From: an uncultured bacterium
Lineage (GTDB): Bacteria > Actinomycetota > Coriobacteriia > Coriobacteriales > Coriobacteriaceae
Length of the DNA stretch: 64,000 bases
Direction of reading: 5' to 3'
Assembly (NCBI GenBank): GCA_905214525.1
Contig: CAJMMN010000005.1
Span: 1-64,000, forward strand
Below are positions 9,548 through 17,471 of this stretch, in pieces. The notes beneath the pieces are model-generated. The model saw nothing but the letters and a program-made list of their open reading frames with translations. It was not told where the DNA came from and searched no databases. The translations under genes and the position numbers were made by a program. Each line of letters begins with the position of its first letter. The stretch's first letter is position 1.

Positions 9548-10408
9548 TTAATTCTGCGCAGTCCAGACTTCACCATCCCCAAAGTCAAGCAGAAGAGGAA
9601 GATGGGTATGTCGATTTTCCGGCTCCGGAATTTTCTTCCATTCGCCATACATCGTTGTAAGATATTTATCCGTCATACGAGGAACGGGGAATTCACTGCC
9701 TTCGAAAACCGCACTGCTCAGAGGGAAAATCTCTGAAATAGGCACTGGCGCCATATTCGGCCAGCTTAACGTCAGACAATAATCAGAGACCTCACCCGTA
9801 TTTGAGTCGGCAATACAGGAGTCGAACAAATCCTGGTAAGAGCATGCGCCTCGAGAAACCAGTCGTTCCACTACGTGTATAGCAGAACAACCAATTTGCT
9901 CGAGTTGTCCAAGGAACCCTTTATGAGGGACAACAATGGAAGAAGAGTGATATAAATAAGCTCTTTTCTGTGCAATTGATGCAGTTCGGACTTGTTTTGC
10001 ACGAAGGCGTTTATCTGTATAGAGCTGGTCATATGGAAAGATGTCGACAAAAATACCCATCGAACTGGAAGCCTCTCGAGCCTCCTGATTCTCGAAGCGA
10101 GTTTCATCGCGATACACCTTAGCAAACATCGCAGCATAGCCAATAGTATTCCGCGATGTATGGAGCGAATATCCTTCCGGTAAACCATCCTCGGCTAAAG
10201 AGCAAAAGCGGTCATAGTCTGAACGCATCATTCCGATATCTATATCATCATCCCAAGGGATAAACCCCCTATGACGCATTGCTCCTAAACATGTTCCGCC
10301 ATCAAGCCACCACCTGATGCCGTGCTTAGAGCAGAATGCAGCGACAACCTGAAGGATATCCAATTCAGTGTTTTGAAGCTTTAATAGCGCGTGAGCTTTA
10401 GACATCAT
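9548..10408 (-). CDS. licD: LicD family phosphocholine (phosphodiester) transferase
   Basis: A protein of about 286 residues with the LicD core: RWWLDGGTCLGAMRHRGFIP followed by WDDDIDIGMMRSDYDRF. LicD enzymes move phosphocholine from CDP-choline to a sugar of a teichoic acid, LPS or capsule; some relatives transfer other phospho-groups, so the substrate is inferred from the licC/licA/licB genes about 7 kb away. An in-frame extension to 10486 exists, but it lies inside the flippase gene, so the start is placed at the ATG-ATG (10408/10405) just after the flippase stop. Its neighbours are flippase and glycosyltransferase genes, as expected for modification of a glycan before export. Confidence 0.88.
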   Translation of the reverse strand: MMSKAHALLKLQNTELDILQVVAAFCSKHGIRWWLDGGTCLGAMRHRGFIPWDDDIDIGMMRSDYDRFCSLAEDGLPEGYSLHTSRNTIGYAAMFAKVYRDETRFENQEAREASSSMGIFVDIFPYDQLYTDKRLRAKQVRTASIAQKRAYLYHSSSIVVPHKGFLGQLEQIGCSAIHVVERLVSRGACSYQDLFDSCIADSNTGEVSDYCLTLSWPNMAPVPISEIFPLSSAVFEGSEFPVPRMTDKYLTTMYGEWKKIPEPENRHTHLPLLLDFGDGEVWTAQN

Positions 10409-10412
10409 CGGC

Positions 10413-11657
10413 CTATCTCTTTTCCCCAAACCATTCTTGCGTCTGTTTCCCCAAAACAAAAGACTGATAAATAAGGCAAATAGCATTGGATATAAGCGCC
10501 GTTACAGTAGGGCCATTTAAGCCAAACAACACTTGCGCGGGAGCCATGACAGCAACAGCACTGATTAAGGACAATATGCTGCCAACAAATACCCCTCGGT
10601 AGTTATCAAGAGAAACCAGCAAATCGTTGACAAACCAAGCAATGCCAGTCAAAAAGGCACAAGCCAACATAGGCTGAAGGAGATCAGAATGTTTGGCTAT
10701 TCCAGCGCCATAAAACAAAGACAGCAATAATTTGCCGAAAAAGAAAAGCGCAACTGCTGATATGACGCCGACAAATAAAATACCGGCAAGTATTTTACCT
10801 ATAAGCGTAAAAAAGGACTTTTCCCTAGAATAGTAACGCTCTACTAAATAACCTAATAAAGGATTATAGATATACGTCGCACCCATTTGGATAATTGCCA
10901 CGGGAGCAGCAACTGATGCATAAATGCCTAGAGCAGAATCTCCGAATGTATAAGATAAATACTGCCTTGGAATATTCGGCGCCGCAGAAGCAGCAATGCC
11001 GCCCAGAACGATGGGCAAACAGCCACATAGGAAAGCTCTGACCTTCGCTTGGGTAATTCCAAGTTTGATTGCAGAGATTCGATTTGATCTCGGATAATCG
11101 TAAATAACACCGATACCTATAGTCACTACCGTCATTAGCAACAATGCACCTTCGAGGCTATTTAACAGCCCAAAGACAACAATGAACGAAAGGAGAGAAC
11201 CAATGCCCTGCATTATGAGGGATTTCCCAATATAGTCCATCCTATGGCCAACCTGATCATTGGCATGCATGACATCAATAACTAAGCCGGCGGTTTTATA
11301 GAGAGCATACAAAAGAACAGCAGGCACCGTATCAATACGACACGTCGCAATGGAATAGACGGCCAACATTGCAAACGCCATAAACGTAGTAAAGAAACGA
11401 AAAGTCAGGTATTCACCAGCAGAGTTTTTCCTTTCAACATCTGCAATTTGTACCGTGTACATCCTGTATTGGGCCAATTGAGAAAACATGTTGAAAATAG
11501 ACATAGCAAGGGAATAAATTCCAGCAGCACTATATCCATCAGACAGTCGAACGACCAATATAGTGATTAGCCATTGACAGCCTAAATTCGTCAACGAGCC
11601 AACGGTATTCCAGAACATATTGTGTTTAATCGAAAGAGTCTTCTCTGTGGCTTCCAC
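10413..11657 (-). CDS. Wzx-like polysaccharide flippase
   Basis: A protein of about 414 residues with roughly 12 to 14 membrane segments and no soluble domain, like oligosaccharide flippases of the MOP superfamily. It starts with an amphipathic stretch followed by MFWNTVGSLTNLGCQWLITI, typical of Wzx/RfbX-type proteins. It would flip the lipid-linked repeat unit to the outer face. The open frame reaches a TTG at 11681, but AGAAGG precedes the GTG at 11657, which is preferred here. The stop is 4 bases before the LicD start. Confidence 0.85.
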   Translation of the reverse strand: MEATEKTLSIKHNMFWNTVGSLTNLGCQWLITILVVRLSDGYSAAGIYSLAMSIFNMFSQLAQYRMYTVQIADVERKNSAGEYLTFRFFTTFMAFAMLAVYSIATCRIDTVPAVLLYALYKTAGLVIDVMHANDQVGHRMDYIGKSLIMQGIGSLLSFIVVFGLLNSLEGALLLMTVVTIGIGVIYDYPRSNRISAIKLGITQAKVRAFLCGCLPIVLGGIAASAAPNIPRQYLSYTFGDSALGIYASVAAPVAIIQMGATYIYNPLLGYLVERYYSREKSFFTLIGKILAGILFVGVISAVALFFFGKLLLSLFYGAGIAKHSDLLQPMLACAFLTGIAWFVNDLLVSLDNYRGVFVGSILSLISAVAVMAPAQVLFGLNGPTVTALISNAICLIYQSFVLGKQTQEWFGEKR

Positions 11658-11701
11658 AAATATAAGCGCCCTTCTGAACAAGTCGCGATTCGGATACGAA
11701 G

Positions 11702-12667
11702 CTATTTTGCTTCTTTAATCATGTTTAAAATCAAAAGAAACAGCCAATTCGGTACAAGTCGCATAACGATTTCAGCTTTAGCAATGGACGGGCAAGCTCG
11801 TCGATATTTAAGCAAGCCAATTATGGAGCGTCGCTCTCTTGCATCGGCGAACCCCATTATTTCCTTTAGGTGCGGTGAATCAGGAAATCTTTCGGCAAAT
11901 TGCTTAGCTGTATCAACCCTGTTTTTAACTCTTGTTAAATACCAATCATCTTTTGAAGCAACACCCGCAAGGAATCCAGTTTCATTCCCGCCATGTCGAC
12001 GATACTTAACCAAGGGAGTCGTTGTAAAACTGCACTTCCCCAGTTCGCTGCAGCCCAATGTCAACCACAAATCATGTGCAGTGGATTCCGGAAAGGGAAT
12101 CATCGACTTAGCAGCACTCGCATCTAGCATGAGAGCCATACCAATGCCGTAGCATACACTTGCAGCCTGAATAGTAATATCCTCTCCGGAGCACCAATTT
12201 ACTTCAGGCGAATTTGGATGAGCTTTTCTGTAGCTCTCTACCAGCATGTTTCCGTTTTCGTCGATTACCGATCTATCGCAAACATCAAGAATTGAGCCTT
12301 CTTCTAGCATATGGTTGAGCGAAACTTGAACTCTGTTAGGCTCCCAAATATCATCTTGATCGCAAAATACTACGTAATCCCCTTCTGCCAAAGAGAGTAG
12401 TGCCTCGAACGATTTGACATAACCGAGATTTTTATCGCCATGATAATAACGATAGGCGTTTTTCTTTATATGCTCTTGGATAAACCCCTCTAAAGAGGCC
12501 GATTCGGGGCAGTCATTTCTGACCAAAAGCGTAACCGGAAACGTTTGTTCATCAATCGAATCAAGTTGAGCGGCGAAAAACTTAAGATCAGGTTTATATG
12601 CTGAAAGAAGTACGCATACGCCTGTACCATTTCCCTTTTCTATTTCCAAAAATCCTCCCAAAGTCAT
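11702..12667 (-). CDS. GT2 glycosyltransferase, rhamnosyltransferase-like
   Basis: A 321-residue GT2 enzyme: VCVLLSAYKP at the N-terminus, NLGYVKSFEALLSLAEGDYV, and a CDQDDIW motif that replaces the usual DxD and is common in rhamnosyltransferase-like members. The C-terminus ends in a short hydrophobic segment (LFLLILNMI) that may associate with the membrane. Its ATG overlaps the stop of a truncated upstream gene (ATGA), so it was once translated together with that gene. It heads the flippase-LicD-GT4 series. Confidence 0.88.
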   Translation of the reverse strand: MTLGGFLEIEKGNGTGVCVLLSAYKPDLKFFAAQLDSIDEQTFPVTLLVRNDCPESASLEGFIQEHIKKNAYRYYHGDKNLGYVKSFEALLSLAEGDYVVFCDQDDIWEPNRVQVSLNHMLEEGSILDVCDRSVIDENGNMLVESYRKAHPNSPEVNWCSGEDITIQAASVCYGIGMALMLDASAAKSMIPFPESTAHDLWLTLGCSELGKCSFTTTPLVKYRRHGGNETGFLAGVASKDDWYLTRVKNRVDTAKQFAERFPDSPHLKEIMGFADARERRSIIGLLKYRRACPSIAKAEIVMRLVPNWLFLLILNMIKEAK

Positions 12668-12912
12668 GTTTTCAAGATTAGCAAAGCAATCATTAGAGAT
12701 TTAAGGTGTTGTTTATTACGCTCAAAAAAGACAGGAGAAGGCTCGGCCTTTAGATAATACATGGCGGCAAATTGAATGGTGCTCCCGTAATTTTTAACAC
12801 CAACACCGACATCTCGCCCCCCTAGAGGGAGCGAGATGGTTGGCTTTTCAAAATAATCTGAAAAGGAAGCTCGTAGAGAATTAAAACCCTGCGCACCGGA
12901 AGTGCATACAGT
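12664..12912 (-). pseudogene. 5'-truncated remnant of an unidentified glycan-locus gene
   Basis: An open frame of 82 codons without a start codon at its beginning (TAA at 12913-12915 lies just upstream) runs into a TGA at 12664-12666. It reads like real protein (segments ISLPLGGRDVGVGVKNYG and QFAAMYYLKAEPSPVFFERN) and its stop overlaps the next gene by ATGA, a typical coupled junction. No continuation was found in other frames before the end of the choline-binding protein gene at 13023, so the 5' part has been lost. The family was not recognised. It fills most of the 12668-13022 gap. Confidence 0.6.
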
Positions 12913-13022
12913 TTATGACTGCCTTCTCATGAAACCGCTTGCCAAATCAAAGCACCTCAATTGGAAAAGAGTCCCTTAAGAATCAGTGTCTTTCTCCCAC
13001 CTTTAAAGACACTTGTCCAATA

Positions 13023-15092
13023 TCAATAGGTAACAACCTTTGTTCCATAAGGTATGTTATCGTAAATCCATTTTGCGTTCTGGATCTCAAGGCGCACACA
13101 TCCTGCAGAGGATGGAACGCCCATCGTGGGATCCATCACCCGGTTACTGTTGACGTAGTAGGGCGAAGAATGGAATAGATAATCACCGTAGAACTGTGTG
13201 TAGTAATAGCAAGTATATCCATGCCCAAAGGAGTATCCCTTTCCGTAGACTTGGTACTCCCCTATCACAGTTGGCGTGCTGGCTTTTCCCGTCGAACATA
13301 CATATCGACGGTTTAAGGACCAATTATTCCATGACCCAGTGTAGATGCTCGTGATACAACGCGACGTATCGACAAGTATCAGCCAATTTGTATTGCTTGA
13401 ATAACTTTGAGCTTTAGCGTCCATATAGTCTGACACCCACGCGCCGTTAGCCATGAAGTAATTCCAGGATCCGTCCACAACGCGCCAGCCAGTAGCCATA
13501 GCCCCACTAGCATCAAGCCAATACCAGGTGCCGCCCAAATTGAGCCATCCCGTCTGCATATAACCAGACGAATTCAAGTAATACCAATATCCGTTAACGG
13601 CAACCCAACCGGTTTTCATAACGTAAGTAGATGGATCTAAATAGAACCAGGAGCCATCCTTGCTCAGCCAGCCAGATCGTGCATAGCCAGCGGTCTCATC
13701 AAAGAAGTACCATTTTCCGTTAACGTTCTGCCAGCCGACGCTCAAGGAGCCATTAGTCGGATCAGCATAGAAAATGCAGCCACCAAGCGTCACGAAACCG
13801 CGCGCTTCGACCAATTCGCCATCGCCGTTTGAAGTAAATAACTTCCCATTGCGCAATGTTCCGCACAACGAGCAGTCAGAACCAGCAAAAGCCTTAGACG
13901 GACCATCCTGAACCGAGTCCTGGACATCTACCCATTCACGACAAGCAACAGCGCCTGAGCCTTTTGCATAATAGCTTTTCCCATTTACAGAAAAATGCCC
14001 GAGCAGCATTTTGCCGTCGACGGCAGGATCAAGATAATAGTATTGGCTACCGTCCTTCAGCCAACCCGTCTTTACAATACCCGATGCATTAGATGGCTCA
14101 GCGTAATACCAGTCTCCATCGCTCATAAACCAGCCGAGTGACAGCGCTCCCGTTGAAGAAAAATGATACCGATTCGATCCGATGGAAAAAAAGCCGGTAA
14201 CCATTCTATTGTCATTTGCGATATCGAGCCAATACCAAGCGCCGTTCACCGAACGCCAGCCCGACGCAAGTGCGCCGGAACCGTCTGCGTAATACCAGTC
14301 CGTATCATCAAACGCCCAACCAACAGCCATTGCACCGGAATCCGATAAATAATAACGTGATGAGCCAACGGAAACGATTCCCCTAGACATAGCACCATCA
14401 TTGGCGGGATCAAGCCAATACCAGTTATTGCCAGTTTGAAGCCAACCGGTTAAGACTTCACCATTGCTACCCCAATACCATAAACCGTTATCAAGACACC
14501 ATCCATTAATCAGTCCATAGGTTCCAAGAAGATAAGGATGCCCATCGATAACACGTCGCCCAGTAACCATGGAACAGCCGTCAAGGGAGTCAAACCAGTA
14601 CCATTGGCCTCCGATAAGCTGCCAACCATTTGCCAAAGCGCCTGATGGACTCGCGTAATACCACTTATTGTCAGTAAAAATCCAGCCGCAACTCATCGCG
14701 CCGTCACGAGCGGGGTCCAAATAAAACAACGAGCCGTCAACATTCTGCATTCCGGTCAAACGGCAGTCGTCAAGATAGTAATACCAGGACAAACCGTCCC
14801 ATTGCCATCCAGATAGTTTTTCCGTCGTCGACGAGTCTTGGCTTTCGACAACCTGTGGATTCGAATCTTCCGCTGTTTTGCCAGCATAATCGTTGGAATC
14901 TTGAGCGAGACCGCCGCCGACAAAAGCACCCGACCCTTCCGTCGAGTCGCGCTCTACGATATCGTTATCCGCCCCCTCTTCCACGGCATAAGCAGTGCAA
15001 GAAAACGCGGGGGCGAAAACCGAGAGCGAGGCGGATAGTAGCACCAAGCCGATTGCTCGCCAGCAAATTCGATGATTAATCCGAGCATTCAT
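13023..15092 (-). CDS. Secreted choline-binding-repeat L,D-transpeptidase
   Basis: A 689-residue exported protein. It has a signal peptide (1-37, with a hydrophobic core and AYA cleavage region), an acidic linker, repeats of the GWxxxxGxWYYLD choline-binding type over about 75-560, and a C-terminal YkuD-type L,D-transpeptidase domain (about 569-689). His641 and Cys665 in SSAGCVRL match the catalytic signature; such enzymes make 3-3 cross-links or attach proteins to the wall. The start chosen is the ATG at 15092 after a GGGG stretch; the frame runs 14 codons further up but that reaches close to the next gene. It is the downstream partner of the NlpC/P60 protein gene, 42 bases away. Confidence 0.9.
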   Translation of the reverse strand: MNARINHRICWRAIGLVLLSASLSVFAPAFSCTAYAVEEGADNDIVERDSTEGSGAFVGGGLAQDSNDYAGKTAEDSNPQVVESQDSSTTEKLSGWQWDGLSWYYYLDDCRLTGMQNVDGSLFYLDPARDGAMSCGWIFTDNKWYYASPSGALANGWQLIGGQWYWFDSLDGCSMVTGRRVIDGHPYLLGTYGLINGWCLDNGLWYWGSNGEVLTGWLQTGNNWYWLDPANDGAMSRGIVSVGSSRYYLSDSGAMAVGWAFDDTDWYYADGSGALASGWRSVNGAWYWLDIANDNRMVTGFFSIGSNRYHFSSTGALSLGWFMSDGDWYYAEPSNASGIVKTGWLKDGSQYYYLDPAVDGKMLLGHFSVNGKSYYAKGSGAVACREWVDVQDSVQDGPSKAFAGSDCSLCGTLRNGKLFTSNGDGELVEARGFVTLGGCIFYADPTNGSLSVGWQNVNGKWYFFDETAGYARSGWLSKDGSWFYLDPSTYVMKTGWVAVNGYWYYLNSSGYMQTGWLNLGGTWYWLDASGAMATGWRVVDGSWNYFMANGAWVSDYMDAKAQSYSSNTNWLILVDTSRCITSIYTGSWNNWSLNRRYVCSTGKASTPTVIGEYQVYGKGYSFGHGYTCYYYTQFYGDYLFHSSPYYVNSNRVMDPTMGVPSSAGCVRLEIQNAKWIYDNIPYGTKVVTY

Positions 15093-15134
15093 TTCAGGCC
15101 CCCAACCGGTACCGACTGTCTTACAAGGAATCAA

Positions 15135-17306
15135 TTAGATAAACGGACGGGCTGCGCCGATCACATTTCCCCTAGCGCTGACGGGATGAATACCGACACC
15201 CTGATGAGGCCAGGAGTCAATCATCATACCGCCGCCAAGTGCGATTGCGATATGCCCGCGATAATAAATCACATCGCCACGCTGAATCGAGCTGGTGCTC
15301 ACGGGCATAAAGATGTTGCTTCGATACCAATTCATCGAATTGTAGGTTTGGCTTGGATCCCAGCGATGGTTATAAGGGTTGTAAACACCCATATCCATGC
15401 CAGTAGCATAAAGACATTGCAAGACAAAACCAGAGCAATCAACAGCCCCGCCGGGAGCGGTAGACCAAGGCTCAATATATTGCGTACCGATATATTCGTA
15501 AGCACGCTGAATAAAGGCATTCACGCAATCTTCCCGCGTCGCTTCGACAGAAATGCGAGAAGGAGTCACATAGGTAAAGTAGCCAGTGCAGTAGCTAGGC
15601 AACTGAACAGTCCAAGAGCTGACCTGGGGATACTGCGGAGGATTTTGCCAGCCAACCTTGTCGCACTGGCCATCGCTCCAGAAAATTCGACGCACGCCAT
15701 CGATGGTTCTTGCGCCTGTTGCCATAGCACCGCTGCCGTCTAGCCAATACCACTTACCCGAATCTTTAAGCCAGCCAACATGCATGCTGCCGTTGGAGTC
15801 AAGGTAATACCATGTTCCATTGAGGCATTTCCAACCAGTTGCCATTTTTCCGTCGGCGTTTAGGTAATACCATGCACCGTCAGTAAAAACCCATCCAGTT
15901 TTCATCGCACCAGAATCGGCATCAAGCCAATACCAATCGCCATCAATCTGCAGCCATCCACGATGAATGACGCCCGTTCCGGGCTCAGCATAAAACCTTT
16001 GATTTGCAACATTAACCCAACCGGACGCAACCTGCCAGCCATCAGCTCCAGCTGTTTTTAGGATAGTACCGTTTTCGCGGATCACATCTTTGCAAAGATA
16101 TCCATTGCCATCGGCATATCTTTCTACGCCGTCTTTAACGGTAATCCAGCTTGACACCACAAGTCTACCGCTCAGGTTTGCGAAACAATCGTTGCCGCCC
16201 ACCTCAAATAAGCCCGTTTTCATGAGATGGCTAGCAGGGTCCAGGTAATACCAACTCACGCCCTCTTTATACCAGCCAGAAATAAGCGCGCCAGATTCAG
16301 AGGCAAAATACCAGCCGTCCTCGGACTGAGCCCAACCAATAGCCATAGTCCCATTCGAATTCAAATAATATGCTGCATTGCCAAGGTCTAAATACCCAAC
16401 AGACATTTTGCCGTCGGAAGCCGGATCGAGATAATACCAGGTTCCGTTAACGAGTTGCCAGCCAGTGACCGCAATACCATTAGAGCAGTAATACCAATCT
16501 ACTCCATCTTTGAACCATCCATTTACGAGGCCATAGTCGCCAAAAATGTAGGTACTTCCATCGATCTCGTGACGACCTTTGAACATAGCCAGCGTCTGAG
16601 AGTCAAAATAATAGCGAGTCCCACCTATCGTCTGCCATGACGAAGCAAGTGCGCCCGATGGATATGCCCAGTACCAATTCCCGTCAACGAGAATCCAGCC
16701 GGTTTTCATAGCACCAGTGGCATCTAAATAGTATTTCCCGCTCCCGAGGTCGACAAAACCAACCTGCATTATATGGGTGGCAGGATCCAGGTAATACCAT
16801 GTGCCGTCTTGATAAAACCAATCAGCAGCTAAATCGCCTCCAGCATTGGCATAAAACCAATTTCCATCTGAGTTACGTAGCCAGCAGTTCTGATATAGCG
16901 CGCCAAAAGGCGTTGCGGCATTGCCGTCATTCGCATAAAACGAAGCAGTCGATCCGCCAGCATCGGTCACATTGAAATAACCTGTCTGCATTGCACCATC
17001 ATTGGCCGGATCAAGCCAATACCAATAGCCCCCGCTTTGCAGCCAGCCAGTTTGGTGTTTACCGTTTTTTCCGTAATACCAAACTCCAGACGACTCGTCT
17101 CGTTGCCAGCCATCTTTTATGACGGAAGAATTATCAGGTTGCAAATCATCGGAAACCACAGAAGAAAAATCCGCTTTTGACTCAATACTCTGAGCCTCAA
17201 CGGAATCCTGTGCAAACGCGACATTCGCACTCAGGGGCAAGCAGCAAGCAGTGATTAATGACGCAGCAGCACAAACAAGCGTAGCCTTCTTTTCGAATCG
17301 ATACAT
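15135..17306 (-). CDS. Secreted choline-binding-repeat NlpC/P60 endopeptidase
   Basis: A 723-residue exported wall hydrolase: signal peptide (1-32, ending in NVAFA), choline-binding-type repeats over about 65-560, then an NlpC/P60 domain (about 590-723). The probable catalytic residues are Cys624 (VDCSGFV) and His685 (RGHIAIALGG). NlpC/P60 domains usually cut the D-Glu-diamino-acid bond of stem peptides. GGGAGGG lies before the ATG. The gene is divergent from the licCA gene, with the 23-bp palindrome in between, so shared control by choline-related signals is possible. Confidence 0.9.
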   Translation of the reverse strand: MYRFEKKATLVCAAASLITACCLPLSANVAFAQDSVEAQSIESKADFSSVVSDDLQPDNSSVIKDGWQRDESSGVWYYGKNGKHQTGWLQSGGYWYWLDPANDGAMQTGYFNVTDAGGSTASFYANDGNAATPFGALYQNCWLRNSDGNWFYANAGGDLAADWFYQDGTWYYLDPATHIMQVGFVDLGSGKYYLDATGAMKTGWILVDGNWYWAYPSGALASSWQTIGGTRYYFDSQTLAMFKGRHEIDGSTYIFGDYGLVNGWFKDGVDWYYCSNGIAVTGWQLVNGTWYYLDPASDGKMSVGYLDLGNAAYYLNSNGTMAIGWAQSEDGWYFASESGALISGWYKEGVSWYYLDPASHLMKTGLFEVGGNDCFANLSGRLVVSSWITVKDGVERYADGNGYLCKDVIRENGTILKTAGADGWQVASGWVNVANQRFYAEPGTGVIHRGWLQIDGDWYWLDADSGAMKTGWVFTDGAWYYLNADGKMATGWKCLNGTWYYLDSNGSMHVGWLKDSGKWYWLDGSGAMATGARTIDGVRRIFWSDGQCDKVGWQNPPQYPQVSSWTVQLPSYCTGYFTYVTPSRISVEATREDCVNAFIQRAYEYIGTQYIEPWSTAPGGAVDCSGFVLQCLYATGMDMGVYNPYNHRWDPSQTYNSMNWYRSNIFMPVSTSSIQRGDVIYYRGHIAIALGGGMMIDSWPHQGVGIHPVSARGNVIGAARPFI

Positions 17307-17402
17307 AAGCGACCCTCCCAGATATCCTATTTAGTTATTTTAATCCACCTTTCGAGATTGATTTTCGCTACTTTCTGTTCAGTCTATGTAGCTAAATACA
17401 AT

Positions 17403-17425
17403 TGATTGAACATATCGTTCAATCA
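17403..17425. promoter_or_regulatory. 23-bp palindromic operator candidate in the lic promoter
   Basis: Nine-base arms TGATTGAAC and GTTCAATCA are exactly complementary around a 5-base centre (ATATC). The palindrome overlaps the probable -35 box and spacer of the licCA promoter and lies between the divergent NlpC/P60 gene and licCA. It has the size and symmetry of a dimeric winged-helix repressor site. That the HTH domain of the licCA product itself binds here is an inference. Confidence 0.6.
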
Positions 17426-17434
17426 TTCTATTCT
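17406..17434 (+). promoter_or_regulatory. Probable licCA promoter
   Basis: TTGAAC (17406-17411) and TATTCT (17429-17434) are separated by 17 bases, each matching four of six consensus positions. Transcription would begin near 17441, giving a leader of about 30 bases that contains the GGAGG ribosome site before the GTG start at 17472. Confidence 0.45.
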
Positions 17435-17471
17435 TTTCCTAAGCAATGAACATCTTAATTGGAGGCCTGCA

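Noticed and set aside
12810..12838. Perfect 8-bp hairpin CATCTCGC/GCGAGATG first taken as a terminator after the L,D-transpeptidase gene
   Set aside because: It lies inside the open frame of the gene remnant at 12664-12912 and has no U-run, so the complementarity is more simply part of coding sequence.
17406..17471. N-terminal extension of the licCA protein from the ATG at 17406
   Set aside because: It would start within the probable promoter and palindrome, has no ribosome site, and the GTG at 17472 has GGAGG at proper distance.
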